NCBI RefSeq assembly: GCF_001983165.1
Contig: NZ_MNPU01000005.1
Span: 124,001 to 188,000 of the forward strand
Direction: 5' to 3'
Length of the DNA: 64,000 nt
Origin: Pseudomonas gessardii
GTDB lineage: Bacteria; Pseudomonadota; Gammaproteobacteria; Pseudomonadales; Pseudomonadaceae
Positions 19,480 to 31,220 of the stretch are shown here, one piece after another. The notes beneath the pieces are model-generated. The model made no database searches. It was not told the DNA's origin and was given only the letters and a program-made list of their open reading frames with translations. The translations under genes were made by a program, and so were the position numbers. Position 1 is the stretch's first letter; each line of letters begins with the position of its first letter.

Positions 19480-22400
19480 ATGAAAGCAGGTCTGTACCAA
19501 CCCGATGAATTCAAGGATAACTGTGGTTTCGGCCTGATAGCCCATATGCAGGGCGAACCCAGTCATACCCTTCTGCAAACGGCCATCGAGGCCCTGACCT
19601 GCATGACCCACCGCGGTGGGATCAACGCCGACGGCAAGACCGGTGACGGCTGTGGCTTGCTGATTCAAAAGCCCGACCTGTTCCTGCGCGCTGTCGCCAA
19701 GGAAACCTTCGGCGCCGATTTGCCCAAGCAATACGCGGTGGGCATGGTGTTCTTCAATCAGGACCCGGTCAAAGCCGAGGACGCTCGCGAGAACATGAAC
19801 CGCGAGATCCTCGCCGCCGGCCTGCAACTGGTCGGCTGGCGCAAAGTGCCAATCGACACCAGCGTGCTCGGCCGCCTGGCCCATGAGCGCCTGCCGCAGA
19901 TCGAACAAGTGTTTATCGCAGGCGAGGGCCTGAGCGACCAGGACATGGCGATCAAGCTGTTCACCTCCCGTCGTCGTTCGTCCGTGGCCAACGCCCTGGA
20001 CACCGACCACTACATCTGCAGCTTTTCCCACAAGACCATCATTTATAAAGGCCTGATGATGCCGGCGGACTTGACCGCCTTCTATCCAGACCTGAGCGAT
20101 GAGCGCCTGCAAACCGCGATCTGCGTGTTCCACCAGCGCTTCTCCACCAACACCCTGCCGAAATGGCCGCTGGCCCAGCCATTCCGCTTCCTCGCCCACA
20201 ACGGCGAGATCAACACCATCACCGGCAACCGCAACTGGGCCGTGGCCCGTCGCACCAAGTTCGCCAACGACCTGATGGACCTCGAAGAGCTCGGCCCACT
20301 GGTCAACCGCGTGGGTTCCGACTCTTCGAGCATGGACAACATGCTGGAATTGATGGTCACCGGCGGTATCGACCTGTTCCGTGGCGTGCGCATGATCATT
20401 CCGCCAGCGTGGCAGAACGTCGAGACCATGGACCCCGATCTGCGGGCGTTCTATGAGTACAACTCGATGCACATGGAACCGTGGGACGGCCCGGCCGGCG
20501 TGGTCATGACCGACGGTCGCTACGCGGTGTGCCTGCTCGACCGTAACGGCCTGCGCCCGGCGCGCTGGGTAACCACCACCAACGGCTTCATCACCCTGGC
20601 GTCGGAAGTCGGCGTGTGGAACTACCAGCCTGAAGACGTGATTGCCAAAGGCCGCGTCGGCCCTGGCCAGATCCTCGCCGTGGACACCGAAACCGGGCAG
20701 ATCCTCGACACCGATGCCATCGACAACCGCCTGAAGTCGCGCCACCCGTACAAGCAATGGCTGCGCAAGAACGCCCTGCGCATCCAGGCGACCATGGAAG
20801 ATAACGACCATGGCTCGGCGTTCTATGACGTGGACCAGCTCAAGCAGTACATGAAGATGTACCAGGTCACGTTCGAGGAGCGCGACCAGGTGCTGCGCCC
20901 ACTGGGCGAGCAAGGCTACGAGGCGGTCGGCTCCATGGGCGACGACACGCCGATGGCCGTGCTGTCCCAGCGCGTGCGCACGCCGTACGACTATTTCCGC
21001 CAGCAGTTCGCCCAGGTGACCAACCCACCGATCGACCCGCTGCGTGAAGCCATCGTCATGTCTTTGGAAGTGTGCCTCGGTGCCGAGCGCAATATCTTCC
21101 AGGAATCGCCAGAGCACGCCTCCCGCGTGATCCTCAGCTCGCCGGTGATTTCCCCGGCCAAGTGGCGTTCGTTGATGACTTTGGAGCGTCCAGGCTTCGA
21201 CCGCCAGATCATCGACCTGAACTACGACGAGAGCCTCGGCCTGGAAGCCGCGGTGCGCAACGTCGCCGATCAGGCCGAAGAAGCCGTGCGTGCCGGTCGT
21301 ACCCAGATCGTGCTGACCGACCGCCATATCGCCCCGGGCAAGCTGCCGATCCACGCCTCCCTGGCTACCGGCGCGGTGCACCACCGCCTGACCGAAAAAG
21401 GCCTGCGCTGCGACTCCAACATCCTCGTCGAAACCGCCACCGCCCGCGACCCGCACCACTTTGCGGTGCTGATCGGCTTTGGCGCATCGGCGGTGTATCC
21501 GTTCCTGGCCTACGAAGTGCTGGGCGACCTGATCCGCACCGGCGAAGTGCTGGGCGACCTGTACGAAGTGTTCAAGAACTACCGCAAAGGCATCACCAAA
21601 GGCCTGTTGAAGATCCTGTCGAAGATGGGCATCTCCACCGTCACTTCGTACCGTGGTGCGCAGTTGTTCGAGGCCATCGGCCTGTCGGAAGAAGTCTGCG
21701 AGCTGAGCTTCCGTGGTGTGCCAAGCCGCATCAAGGGCGCGCGTTTCGTCGATATCGAAGCCGAACAGAAAGCCCTGGCTTTGGAGGCCTGGAGCGCGCG
21801 CAAGCCGATCCAGCAAGGTGGCCTGCTCAAGTTCGTGCACGGTGGCGAATACCACGCCTACAACCCGGATGTGGTCAGCACCCTGCAAGCCGCTGTGCAG
21901 CAGGGCGACTACGCCAAGTTCAAGGAATACACCGCACTGGTGGATAACCGCCCGGTGTCGATGATCCGCGACCTGTTCCAGGTGAAGACCCTGGACACGC
22001 CAATGGACATTGCCGAAGTCGAGCCGCTGGAATCGATCCTCAAGCGCTTCGACTCCGCCGGTATTTCCCTGGGCGCCTTGTCGCCCGAGGCCCATGAAGC
22101 CCTGGCTGAAGCCATGAACCGCCTGGGTGCGCGTTCCAACTCCGGCGAAGGCGGCGAAGACCCGGCGCGCTACGGCACCATCAAGAGCTCGAAAATCAAG
22201 CAGGTGGCCACTGGCCGTTTCGGCGTAACCCCGGAATACCTGGTCAACGCCGAAGTGCTGCAGATCAAAGTCGCCCAGGGCGCCAAGCCCGGTGAAGGCG
22301 GCCAGTTGCCAGGCGGCAAGGTCAATGGCCTGATCGCCAAGCTGCGTTATGCCGTGCCGGGCGTGACCCTGATCTCGCCACCGCCGCACCATGACATCTA

Positions 22401-23925
22401 CTCGATTGAAGACTTGTCGCAGCTGATTTTCGACCTCAAGCAAGTCAACCCGCAGGCCCTGGTCTCGGTGAAACTGGTTGCTGAAGCCGGCGTCGGCACC
22501 ATCGCCGCTGGCGTGGCCAAGGCCTATGCCGACCTGATCACCATCTCCGGCTACGACGGCGGCACCGGCGCTTCGCCGTTGACCTCGATCAAGTACGCCG
22601 GCGCACCGTGGGAGCTGGGCCTGGCCGAGACTCACCAGACCCTGCGCGGCAACGACCTGCGCGGCAAAGTCCGGGTGCAGACCGATGGCGGCCTGAAAAC
22701 CGGCCTCGACGTGATCAAGGCCGCGATCCTCGGCGCCGAAAGCTTCGGCTTCGGTACCGCACCGATGATCGCCCTGGGCTGCAAATACCTGCGCATCTGC
22801 CACCTGAACAACTGCGCCACCGGCGTGGCCACGCAGAACGAGAAGCTGCGCAAGGATCACTACATCGGCACCGTCGACATGGTGGTGAATTTCTTCACCT
22901 ACGTCGCTGAAGAAACCCGTGAGTGGCTGGCCAAGCTCGGCGTGCGCTCCCTGGAAGAACTGATCGGGCGTACCGATCTGCTGGATATCCTCCAGGGCCA
23001 GACCGCCAAGCAACAGCACCTGGACCTGACGCCGCTGTTGGGCAGCGATCATATCCCGGCAGACAAGCCACAATTCTGCCAGGTGGAGCGCAACCCACCG
23101 TTCGACAAAGGCCTGTTGGCCGAGAAAATGGTCGATATGGCCGGTTCCTCGATCAATGACGCCAGTGGTGGCGAGTTTGCCCTGGATATCTGCAACTGCG
23201 ACCGCTCCATCGGCGCACGCATCTCCGGCGAAATCGCGCGCAAGCACGGCAACCAGGGCATGGCCAAGGCGCCGGTCACCTTCCGCTTCAAGGGCACTGC
23301 CGGCCAGAGCTTTGGCGTGTGGAACGCCGGCGGCCTGCACATGTACCTCGAAGGCGACGCCAACGACTACGTGGGCAAGGGCATGACCGGCGGCAAGCTG
23401 GTGATCGTCCCGCCAGCGGGTAGCATCTACAAGACCCAGGACAGTGCCATCATCGGCAACACCTGCTTGTACGGCGCCACTGGTGGCAAGCTGTTTGCCG
23501 CAGGGACCGCCGGTGAGCGTTTCGCCGTGCGTAACTCCGGTGCCCACACTGTGGTTGAAGGCACGGGCGATCACTGCTGCGAGTACATGACCGGTGGCTT
23601 TGTCTGCGTGTTGGGCAAGACCGGTTACAACTTTGGTTCGGGCATGACCGGCGGTTTCGCCTACGTGCTGGACCAGGACAACACCTTCGTCGACAAGGTC
23701 AACCACGAGTTGGTCGAGATCCAGCGGATCAGCGGCGAAGCCATGGAGTCCTACCGGAACCACTTGCAGCACGTGCTGGACGAGTACGTCGAGGAAACCG
23801 GCAGCGAATGGGGTCGTAACCTCGCCGAGAACCTCGATGATTACCTGCGTCGTTTCTGGCTGGTCAAGCCCAAGGCTGCCAACCTGAAATCGTTGCTTTC
23901 CAGCATCCGTGCCAACCCGCAGTGA
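19480..23925 (+). CDS. gltB: Glutamate synthase large subunit
   Basis: The NADPH-dependent GOGAT alpha subunit. It transfers the glutamine amide to 2-oxoglutarate in ammonia assimilation. The start at 19480 ([14 protein letters not shown]) leaves a 14-residue propeptide before Cys15 (CGFGLIAH), the N-terminal nucleophile of the glutaminase after processing. The total of 1481 residues matches the family. The amidotransferase, central, FMN-binding ([28 protein letters not shown]) and C-terminal beta-helix domains are in order. The 3Fe-4S cysteines lie in [15 protein letters not shown]. The open frame starts 51 bases earlier, but that extension is unconserved. Confidence 0.97.
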   Translation: MKAGLYQPDEFKDNCGFGLIAHMQGEPSHTLLQTAIEALTCMTHRGGINADGKTGDGCGLLIQKPDLFLRAVAKETFGADLPKQYAVGMVFFNQDPVKAEDARENMNREILAAGLQLVGWRKVPIDTSVLGRLAHERLPQIEQVFIAGEGLSDQDMAIKLFTSRRRSSVANALDTDHYICSFSHKTIIYKGLMMPADLTAFYPDLSDERLQTAICVFHQRFSTNTLPKWPLAQPFRFLAHNGEINTITGNRNWAVARRTKFANDLMDLEELGPLVNRVGSDSSSMDNMLELMVTGGIDLFRGVRMIIPPAWQNVETMDPDLRAFYEYNSMHMEPWDGPAGVVMTDGRYAVCLLDRNGLRPARWVTTTNGFITLASEVGVWNYQPEDVIAKGRVGPGQILAVDTETGQILDTDAIDNRLKSRHPYKQWLRKNALRIQATMEDNDHGSAFYDVDQLKQYMKMYQVTFEERDQVLRPLGEQGYEAVGSMGDDTPMAVLSQRVRTPYDYFRQQFAQVTNPPIDPLREAIVMSLEVCLGAERNIFQESPEHASRVILSSPVISPAKWRSLMTLERPGFDRQIIDLNYDESLGLEAAVRNVADQAEEAVRAGRTQIVLTDRHIAPGKLPIHASLATGAVHHRLTEKGLRCDSNILVETATARDPHHFAVLIGFGASAVYPFLAYEVLGDLIRTGEVLGDLYEVFKNYRKGITKGLLKILSKMGISTVTSYRGAQLFEAIGLSEEVCELSFRGVPSRIKGARFVDIEAEQKALALEAWSARKPIQQGGLLKFVHGGEYHAYNPDVVSTLQAAVQQGDYAKFKEYTALVDNRPVSMIRDLFQVKTLDTPMDIAEVEPLESILKRFDSAGISLGALSPEAHEALAEAMNRLGARSNSGEGGEDPARYGTIKSSKIKQVATGRFGVTPEYLVNAEVLQIKVAQGAKPGEGGQLPGGKVNGLIAKLRYAVPGVTLISPPPHHDIYSIEDLSQLIFDLKQVNPQALVSVKLVAEAGVGTIAAGVAKAYADLITISGYDGGTGASPLTSIKYAGAPWELGLAETHQTLRGNDLRGKVRVQTDGGLKTGLDVIKAAILGAESFGFGTAPMIALGCKYLRICHLNNCATGVATQNEKLRKDHYIGTVDMVVNFFTYVAEETREWLAKLGVRSLEELIGRTDLLDILQGQTAKQQHLDLTPLLGSDHIPADKPQFCQVERNPPFDKGLLAEKMVDMAGSSINDASGGEFALDICNCDRSIGARISGEIARKHGNQGMAKAPVTFRFKGTAGQSFGVWNAGGLHMYLEGDANDYVGKGMTGGKLVIVPPAGSIYKTQDSAIIGNTCLYGATGGKLFAAGTAGERFAVRNSGAHTVVEGTGDHCCEYMTGGFVCVLGKTGYNFGSGMTGGFAYVLDQDNTFVDKVNHELVEIQRISGEAMESYRNHLQHVLDEYVEETGSEWGRNLAENLDDYLRRFWLVKPKAANLKSLLSSIRANPQ

Positions 23926-23948
23926 TATGCGCCTGAAGAGTTTGATGA

Positions 23949-25376
<1,428 letters not shown>

Positions 25377-25379
25377 TCT

Positions 25380-25410
25380 GATCGTTCCCACGCTCCGCGT
25401 GGGAACGATC
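25380..25410. repeat. Palindromic GTTCCCACGC element
   Basis: GATCGTTCCCACGC and its perfect inverse are separated by 3 bases. It is an intergenic palindrome of a Pseudomonas family different from the REP elements. The same core recurs at 63278. Confidence 0.8.
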
Positions 25411-25436
25411 GGCCGCGACAAATTGACCCTATAGAC

Positions 25437-25464
25437 AAAAGGCACGGTGCATACCGTGCCTTTT
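25437..25464 (+). terminator. gltBD terminator
   Basis: GGCACGGT-GCAT-ACCGTGCC (25441-25460) is flanked by AAAA and TTTT. A strong stem, bidirectional. Confidence 0.8.
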
Positions 25465-25511
25465 GCGTCCGGCTCTGAGAAAATGCCCGCACTTTTTTTG
25501 CGGATGCCGAC

Positions 25512-26579
25512 ATGACTGCCCTCAAGAACGACCGTTTCCTTCGTGCCCTGCTCAAGCAACCCGTAGACGTCACCCCCGTGTGGATGATGCGTCAAGCCGG
25601 TCGCTACCTGCCGGAATACCGCGCCAGCCGCGCCAACGCAGGCGATTTCATGAGCCTGTGCATGAACCCGGAGTTTGCCTGTGAGGTCACGATGCAGCCG
25701 CTGGACCGCTATCCACAACTGGACGCGGCCATCCTCTTCTCCGATATCCTGACCATCCCCGATGCCATGGGCCAAGGCCTGTACTTTGAAACCGGCGAAG
25801 GTCCACGCTTCAAGAAAGTGATCAGCACCCTGGCCGATATCGAAGCCCTGCCGATCCCTGATCCACACAAAGACCTCGGTTATGTGATGGACGCCGTCAG
25901 CACCATCCGCCGCGAACTCAACGGCCGCGTACCGCTGATCGGCTTCTCCGGCAGCCCGTGGACCCTGGCCACCTATATGGTCGAAGGCGGCTCGTCGAAA
26001 GATTTCCGCAAGACCAAGGCCATGCTCTACGACAACCCGCAAGCCATGCACCTGCTGCTGGACAAGCTGGCGCAGTCGGTCGTGTCTTACCTCAACGGCC
26101 AGATCATGGCCGGCGCGCAAGCGGTGCAGATCTTCGACACCTGGGGTGGCAACCTGTCGGCGGCGGCGTACCAGGAATTCTCCCTGGCCTACATGCGCAA
26201 AATCGTCAGCGGCCTGATCCGCGAACACGAAGGCCGCAAAGTGCCGGTGATCCTGTTCACCAAGGGCGGCGGCCTGTGGCTGGAAAGCATCGCCGATGCG
26301 GGCGCCGATGCATTGGGCCTGGACTGGACCTGCGACCTGGGCGAAGCCCGTCGCCGCGTCGGCAGCCAAGTGGCCCTGCAAGGCAACATGGACCCGACCG
26401 TGCTCTACGCCAAGCCAGAGGCGATCTGCAGCGAAGTGGGGCGCATCCTCGCCAGCTACGGCAAGGGCAGCGGCCATGTGTTCAACCTCGGCCATGGCAT
26501 CACCCCGGAAGTGAACCCGGAGCATGCGGGCGCGTTCCTGCGGGCGGTGCATGAGTTGTCGGCGCAGTATCACGAGTGA
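25512..26579 (+). CDS. hemE: Uroporphyrinogen decarboxylase
   Basis: Converts uroporphyrinogen III to coproporphyrinogen III in haem synthesis, in the cytoplasm. It has 355 residues. The N-terminal signature [16 protein letters not shown] and the second signature [16 protein letters not shown] are both complete, and the C-terminal [17 protein letters not shown] is typical. It stands alone between two terminators. Confidence 0.98.
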   Translation: MTALKNDRFLRALLKQPVDVTPVWMMRQAGRYLPEYRASRANAGDFMSLCMNPEFACEVTMQPLDRYPQLDAAILFSDILTIPDAMGQGLYFETGEGPRFKKVISTLADIEALPIPDPHKDLGYVMDAVSTIRRELNGRVPLIGFSGSPWTLATYMVEGGSSKDFRKTKAMLYDNPQAMHLLLDKLAQSVVSYLNGQIMAGAQAVQIFDTWGGNLSAAAYQEFSLAYMRKIVSGLIREHEGRKVPVILFTKGGGLWLESIADAGADALGLDWTCDLGEARRRVGSQVALQGNMDPTVLYAKPEAICSEVGRILASYGKGSGHVFNLGHGITPEVNPEHAGAFLRAVHELSAQYHE

Positions 26580-26590
26580 TTGCAGCCTAT

Positions 26591-26623
26591 AAAAAACGCC
26601 CGGCTTAGGCTGGGCGTTTTTTT
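26591..26623. terminator. hemE terminator
   Basis: Six A residues, the stem ACGCCCGGC-TTA-GGCTGGGCGT and seven T residues. Confidence 0.85.
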
Positions 26624-26666
26624 GGGTCGGTTTTATGAGTGGGCAACGGACGTAAGAGGCTTGTAA

Positions 26667-26684
26667 AGTCCGTCATATAGGACT
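26667..26684. promoter_or_regulatory. HipB-type operator of hipBA
   Basis: AGTCC (26667-26671), eight bases, GGACT (26680-26684). E. coli HipB operators have the same layout, TATCC-N8-GGATA. A second copy of the half-site TAAAGTCCG is at 26704-26712 (first at 26664-26672), and a possible -10 TATGAT lies between them at 26690-26695. A transcript starting there would begin after the ATG at 26691, so a later start codon is preferred for hipB. Confidence 0.6.
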
Positions 26685-26726
26685 AAATGTATGATTTACT
26701 CTATAAAGTCCGATATGGGTAACATT

Positions 26727-26978
26727 ATGTTGCTGACTAATCCACCTGACCTCGGTGAAAGGATACGCCAGTTGCGTCGCGCCAAAGGTTACAGCCAGGC
26801 GCAACTGGCGGACCGTGCCAAGTGCAATCGCAAGACCATCATTGATCTTGAAGCGGGTGAGAACGTCGCGATGTACACGGTATTCCGGGTGATCTCGGCA
26901 CTCGGGATGGCCTTGGAAGTCGTCGACAAACGCATCGATCTCAAATCCCTGGCGGATCTGGTGGAGCACGATGAGTAG
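26727..26978 (+). CDS. HipB-like antitoxin (XRE-type repressor)
   Basis: An 83-residue helix-turn-helix protein. Residues about 10-62 (LGERIRQLRRAKGYSQAQLADRAKCNRKTIIDLEAGE) are a complete XRE/Cro DNA-binding domain. By family it binds the operator upstream and neutralises HipA. The start is uncertain: ATGs at 26691, 26715 and 26727 are in frame. The last is chosen because the domain begins soon after it and the probable -10 overlaps the first. Its 3' end overlaps hipA by 8 bases. Confidence 0.82.
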   Translation: MLLTNPPDLGERIRQLRRAKGYSQAQLADRAKCNRKTIIDLEAGENVAMYTVFRVISALGMALEVVDKRIDLKSLADLVEHDE

Positions 26979-28242
26979 AGTCAAATTGCTCAATGTCGTA
27001 GCCCCACAGGGGAACTCAGGCGCGCTGTCCAAGGGCTCCCAGTTCTCGTTTGCCTACGCGTCTGCCGATGCCGAGCGCGAGGTGTCGCTGGTCATGCCTT
27101 ATGACCCTACGCCTGCGGTCAGCAATGTGTTGCATCCGATTTTTGATATGAACGTGCCGGAGGGTTTTCTCGCCGATCAGATAAAACGCCGGATGGCCAA
27201 GCACATGCAGGTAGATGAGATGCGCCTGTTATCGGTAATCGGCGGGAACCAGATCGGACGTCTGACCTATCAAAACCCAGTCGAAGCGTCGGTTGCCGTG
27301 CGTGCTCAGGTTGGGCTTGAGCAAATACTTTCGGCCGATACCTCCCAGGGCATATTCGAGTTTCTGGTGCAAACGTACTTCGAGTCGGGTATTTCCGGCG
27401 TGCAGCCCAAAGTGCTGGTACCTGACCTGGATAAGCTGACCGGTAGCCGCAAAACCATGCTCAGTTCCGACCTGATCGTGAAGTCTGGTGCCGATGAGTA
27501 CGCCCACCTGGCCCAGAACGAGTTCCTCTGCATGGAAGCTGCGCGCTTAGCGGGGATGGAAACACCACCATTCTGGCTGTCTGAAGGTGGCGATCTGTTT
27601 GTCATGGAGCGCTTTGACTTGACACCATCTGGCCGGCTCGGTTTTGAAGACATGGCTGTGCTCTTGGGGCTCAACAAAGACCCCCATGACAATTACAAGT
27701 ATTCCCAGAGCTACGAAACCCTTGCTGCAGTCATTGACCATGTCTGCTCACATGGCGACCCGTTACGTGAGCTTGAGCGGTTTTTTTTCTCGGTCTGCTT
27801 GTCGGTGATGGTGCATAACGGTGATGCGCACTTGAAGAATTTCGGGGTGATCTACACCCATCCGGGCGCTCGTGAAACGGTGCGGCTGGCGCCCGTGTTC
27901 GATGTGACCACTACCACGGTGTATGAGAACTACAACCCAAAATCCGGCCGCTCATTGGTTGATCGCACGTTGGCAATCAAAATGAACAAGGTGAAAACCT
28001 ACCCGGACCGTCAGCAACTGATGGAGTTCGGTCGTAAACACTGTGCTGTGGAGAAGCCTGGGGTGATCATCGAGCGAATCGCAGAGGCCATGTCCGAGGC
28101 GCTCGTTACTCATCAAGCACGAATCGACGTTGAGCTGTTTTCGGCGATGCAGGCGGAGTGGGACGCGGGGCGTGCCACGGCGTGTTATGACTCGATAACT
28201 ACCGCAATGAAGCGCAAGCCTGTGGTGAGAAAAACGCAGTGA
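26971..28242 (+). CDS. HipA-type serine/threonine kinase toxin
   Basis: A 423-residue HipA-family kinase. E. coli HipA phosphorylates glutamyl-tRNA synthetase and induces persistence. The N-subdomain 1 region (residues about 1-115), a Gly-rich loop GISGVQPK that corresponds to the autophosphorylation loop, the catalytic NGDAHLKNFG (Asp and Asn of the kinase loop), and a metal-binding VFDV segment are all present. It looks intact. The target in this organism is unknown. It converges with the MFS gene, leaving 21 bases between stops. Confidence 0.85.
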   Translation: MSRVKLLNVVAPQGNSGALSKGSQFSFAYASADAEREVSLVMPYDPTPAVSNVLHPIFDMNVPEGFLADQIKRRMAKHMQVDEMRLLSVIGGNQIGRLTYQNPVEASVAVRAQVGLEQILSADTSQGIFEFLVQTYFESGISGVQPKVLVPDLDKLTGSRKTMLSSDLIVKSGADEYAHLAQNEFLCMEAARLAGMETPPFWLSEGGDLFVMERFDLTPSGRLGFEDMAVLLGLNKDPHDNYKYSQSYETLAAVIDHVCSHGDPLRELERFFFSVCLSVMVHNGDAHLKNFGVIYTHPGARETVRLAPVFDVTTTTVYENYNPKSGRSLVDRTLAIKMNKVKTYPDRQQLMEFGRKHCAVEKPGVIIERIAEAMSEALVTHQARIDVELFSAMQAEWDAGRATACYDSITTAMKRKPVVRKTQ

Positions 28243-28263
28243 GGCGCTTTATCCAGGAGCACT

Positions 28264-29538
28264 TCAAGCCACTGTTTGTCTCAGCGGCGCCAACTTCGCC
28301 AGCTTCAACGCCACCAGCAGCGCAACGATCAGCAGCGCCACGATAAACCCGCCAATCCCGTTCCACCCGGCGTAATGCCAGAAAAACCCACCGGCCGTCC
28401 CGGCAATACTCGACCCCGCGTAATAGCTGAACAGGTACAGCGACGATGCCTGGCCCTTGGCTTTCAGTGCACGCCGGCCAATCCAACTGCTGGCTACCGA
28501 GTGGGCGCCGAAGAAGCCGAAGGTGAAGATCAGCATGCCGATGATGATCAGTGGCAGCGGGCTGAACAGGGTCAGGGTGATGCCGGTGAGCATCAGCACA
28601 ATCGTGGCCCACAGGACGCGGCGGCGGCCCAGGCGGTCGGCCAGCGAGCCAATCTTCGCCGAGCTGTAGATGCCCGATAGGTACACCACCGACAGCAAGC
28701 CCACCACCGCCTGGCTCAGGTCATAGGGATCGGCCAGCAAGCGGTAGCCGATGTAGTTGAACAGCGTGACAAACGCCCCCATCAGCACGAAGGCTTCGAG
28801 AAACAGCCACGGCAGGCCGGCATCCTTGAAGTGCATGACAAAGCCATTGATCAGGTTGCGCGGCTTGAGGCTGCTGGCGCGGAAGTTGCGCGAGGGTGGC
28901 AGGATCTTCCAGAACACTGTCGCCGCAATCAGCGCGAGGGCGCCGATGATCAACATCGCGGTGTGCCAACTGACGAAATCGATCAACACTCCGGTGATCA
29001 AGCGCCCGCTCATGCCGCCAATCGCATTGCCGCCGATATACAGGCCCATGGCCAGGCCGATGTGCTGCGGGTGGATCTCTTCGCTGAGGTAGGTCATGGC
29101 CACGGCTGCCAAGCCACTAAGGGACAGGCCCAGCAGCGCGCGCATCCACAGGATGCCTTCCCAGGTCGGCATCAGGCCGCTGGCGATGGTGCATACGGCT
29201 GCGCAGAACAGCGAGGTGACCATCACCGGCTTGCGCCCCAGGCGGTCGGAAATCGGCCCGGTGATCAGCAGGCCAAAGGCGAGCATCGCGGTGGAGACGG
29301 AGAGGATCAGGCTGCTCTGTGCGGCATTGATGGAGAATTCGTGGGACAGCGCCGGCATCATCGGCTGTACGCAATACAGCAGGGCAAAGGTGGCAAAGCC
29401 GCCGGAAAACAGCGCCAGCACCGTACGCATAAACATCGGCGTACCTTTTTCGATGTACGCGTCGTTGAGCTGCGCCACCACCTCATCCAGGGCGGTGGGC
29501 GGACGTTCTTGGGCAAGTGGAGCGACAGCAGCTTTCAC
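28264..29538 (-). CDS. MFS transporter, YnfM-like
   Basis: A 424-residue, 12-helix major facilitator. It carries the MFS loop signature DRLGRKP after helix 2 and a second DRLGRRR after helix 8, with an N-terminal cytoplasmic extension of about 25 residues before the first helix (MFMRTVLALFSGGFATFALLY). The GTG at 29538 is preferred because GAGG precedes it; the ATG at 29577 has no ribosome binding site. It is divergent from a LysR regulator, the layout of E. coli ynfM/ynfL. The substrate cannot be inferred; drug or arabinose-type efflux is possible. Confidence 0.83.
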   Translation of the reverse strand: MKAAVAPLAQERPPTALDEVVAQLNDAYIEKGTPMFMRTVLALFSGGFATFALLYCVQPMMPALSHEFSINAAQSSLILSVSTAMLAFGLLITGPISDRLGRKPVMVTSLFCAAVCTIASGLMPTWEGILWMRALLGLSLSGLAAVAMTYLSEEIHPQHIGLAMGLYIGGNAIGGMSGRLITGVLIDFVSWHTAMLIIGALALIAATVFWKILPPSRNFRASSLKPRNLINGFVMHFKDAGLPWLFLEAFVLMGAFVTLFNYIGYRLLADPYDLSQAVVGLLSVVYLSGIYSSAKIGSLADRLGRRRVLWATIVLMLTGITLTLFSPLPLIIIGMLIFTFGFFGAHSVASSWIGRRALKAKGQASSLYLFSYYAGSSIAGTAGGFFWHYAGWNGIGGFIVALLIVALLVALKLAKLAPLRQTVA

Positions 29539-29582
29539 GCGGGACCTCGGGAAGCAAAGGCAGCCAGGACTGGCCATGCAAA

Positions 29583-29610
29583 AAAGAATATAGCTGGCTA
29601 ATGATTCTTT
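29583..29610. promoter_or_regulatory. Inverted repeat in the MFS/LysR divergent promoter
   Basis: AAAGAAT (29583-29589) and ATTCTTT (29604-29610) are separated by 14 bases in the short divergent intergenic region. It is a plausible site for the LysR regulator. Confidence 0.4.
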
Positions 29611-29662
29611 CCAATATATTGTTCGACCTGTTTGATAGCTTTTACGACCTAATGAGGTTTTT

Positions 29663-30556
29663 ATGGAATTGCGCCACTTGCGCTACTTCATCGCCGTGGC
29701 TGAAGAGCTGCATTTCGGCAGGGCTGCCCAGGTCCTGGGCATCTCCCAACCGCCCTTGAGCCAGCAGATCCAGGCGCTGGAACAGCAGGTCGGCGCCCGG
29801 CTGTTCGAGCGTACCAATCGTCGGGTCGAGCTGAGCGAGGCAGGGCGCTTGTTCCTCACGGAAGCCCGCCTGGTATTGGCCCAGGTCGACAAGGCTGCGG
29901 ATGTGGCACGCCGAGCGCAGTTGGGGGAGTTGGGGGAACTGAAGATTGGCTTCACTTCTTCGGCGCCGTTCAACTCCAGCATCCCACAGGCGATTTTTGC
30001 TTTTCGCCAGGCCTTCCCGGCGGTGCACCTGAACCTGCAGGAAATGAGCAGTACCGAAGTGGCGGATGCGCTGGTGGATGAGTCGATCCAGGTCGGCTTG
30101 ATGCGCCCGTTGCCCTTGCCGGACTCACTGAGTGTCGTGGAGTTGATGCGTGAGCCCCTGGTGGCGGTGCTCAGTGCCGGCCATCCATTGGCGCAAGGCA
30201 GCGAACGGGGCTTGCACCTGACGCAGTTGGCTGACGAACCTTTTGTATTTTTCCCTCGGGCCTATGGCAGCGGCCTGTATGCCCAATTGCTCAGCCTGGC
30301 TCGCGACGCAGGCTTTAGCCCGCATTTTGCCCAGGAGGCCGGTGAGGCCATGACCATCATCGGCCTGGTGGCGGCGGGGTTGGGGGTGTCGGTGTTGCCG
30401 GCGTCGTACCAGCGCATCCGCATCGACGGCGTGGTCTACCGCCCCTTGCTCGACCCGGAGGCGGTGACGGCGGTATGGCTGGTGCAGCGCAAGGACCAGC
30501 AGTCACCCATGGCCAAGGCGTTTGTCGAGCTGCTGACGCGTAAGGCGTTGGTGTAG
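29663..30556 (+). CDS. LysR-family transcriptional regulator
   Basis: A 297-residue regulator. The N-terminal winged helix-turn-helix (MELRHLRYFIAVAEELHFGRAAQVLGISQPPLSQQIQ region) is textbook LysR, and residues about 90-295 form the effector-binding fold. GAGG precedes the ATG. It probably controls the divergent MFS gene; no effector can be assigned. It resembles YnfL/BenM-type members by its RHLRYF start. Confidence 0.9.
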   Translation: MELRHLRYFIAVAEELHFGRAAQVLGISQPPLSQQIQALEQQVGARLFERTNRRVELSEAGRLFLTEARLVLAQVDKAADVARRAQLGELGELKIGFTSSAPFNSSIPQAIFAFRQAFPAVHLNLQEMSSTEVADALVDESIQVGLMRPLPLPDSLSVVELMREPLVAVLSAGHPLAQGSERGLHLTQLADEPFVFFPRAYGSGLYAQLLSLARDAGFSPHFAQEAGEAMTIIGLVAAGLGVSVLPASYQRIRIDGVVYRPLLDPEAVTAVWLVQRKDQQSPMAKAFVELLTRKALV

Positions 30557-30643
30557 CGGCGGTCACATATCAGGTAACGGAACCGATTTAGTGATTTGCC
30601 TTGGAGTTGCGCAGAATCGTTTCTTTTTCACTGAGTGACATGG

Positions 30644-31027
30644 ATGACACTTCTCTATCAGCCCAAAGAAGGCAGCGTGTTGATTTGTGATTTTCGAGGC
30701 TATGAGGTGCCGGAAATCATCAAGATCAGACCTGTTATTGTGATACGCAGGCACAGGACCAATAAGCTGTTGGTAACGGTTGTGCCTTTAAGTACCACGG
30801 CGCCGCAGACGGTACTCGCACACCACTTGCAGCTTGAAAGCCATTTACAAGGTGCGAACCCGGTGTGCTGGGCGAAATGCGACATCGTTGCCACCGTCAG
30901 CCTTGGACGACTTGATCGAATCAAGAGTAAGGATCGGCATGGCAAACGAACTTACAAAATCGCCGAACTTTCCAGTGAGCAGTTTTTGGCTGTCAAGGCG
31001 GCGGTGCGCGGTGCACTTGGCCTTTGA
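30644..31027 (+). CDS. MazF/PemK-family endoribonuclease toxin without visible antitoxin
   Basis: A 127-residue protein. It has the PemK/MazF core GSVLICDFRG ... IKIRPVIVIRRH ... LVTVVPLSTTAP ... CDIVATVSLGRLDRI. Family members cleave mRNA at short motifs. The ATG at 30644 is preferred; a GTG at 30635 would add three residues. The 87 bases after the LysR stop hold no antitoxin gene, and the 3' side holds only non-coding sequence, so it is either an orphan or controlled in another way. GC is lower than its neighbours, which suggests acquisition. Confidence 0.8.
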   Translation: MTLLYQPKEGSVLICDFRGYEVPEIIKIRPVIVIRRHRTNKLLVTVVPLSTTAPQTVLAHHLQLESHLQGANPVCWAKCDIVATVSLGRLDRIKSKDRHGKRTYKIAELSSEQFLAVKAAVRGALGL

Positions 31028-31064
31028 GGAGTGCGTTAGCCGACAGGAGGCGTTTTGCCACGGA

Positions 31065-31220
31065 TTGTCCTGCCCGGTATTTCAGGCATACTGACCCAGT
31101 TCCCGAAAGGGGCTTGTGAGACTCTGAGGATCCTGGAAATCCAGCCATCGCAGAGCCGGGCAGGACAAGGCGATGACAAGCCAGCCTGCTTGTGAAGAGG
31201 GCGCCGAAAGGCGCCCTTTG
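31065..31220 (+). ncRNA. Structured non-coding region, candidate small RNA
   Basis: A perfect 13-bp inverted repeat links TTGTCCTGCCCGG (31065-31077) with CCGGGCAGGACAA (31156-31168). Inside are CTCTG/CAGAG (31112-31116/31151-31155) and a CTGG-AAAT-CCAG hairpin. It is followed by ACAAGC-N6-GCTTGT and an intrinsic terminator. An RpoS-like -10 (GCATACT, 31086-31092) could instead start a transcript of about 120 bases that ends at the terminator. No protein frame fits. I could not match it to a known RNA family. The + strand is favoured by the terminator but not proven. Confidence 0.5.
31199..31219 (+). terminator. Terminator after the candidate small RNA
   Basis: GGGCGCC (31199-31205), GAAA tetraloop, GGCGCCC (31210-31216), then TTTG. 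On the other strand it could also end the pigment operon, whose last stop is at 31263. Confidence 0.7.

Noticed and set aside
19225..23772. 1515-codon open frame antisense to gltB
   Set aside because: A shadow caused by high GC and codon bias of gltB. The same applies to the long antisense frames over argS, hemE/gltD, priA, mrcA and nhaP2.
26691..26726. Longer hipB starting at 26691
   Set aside because: The ATG coincides with the likely -10 hexamer and adds residues outside the helix-turn-helix domain. It is not fully excluded.
30557..30643. Antitoxin gene before the MazF-like toxin
   Set aside because: No open frame of useful length with a start and ribosome binding site on either strand.
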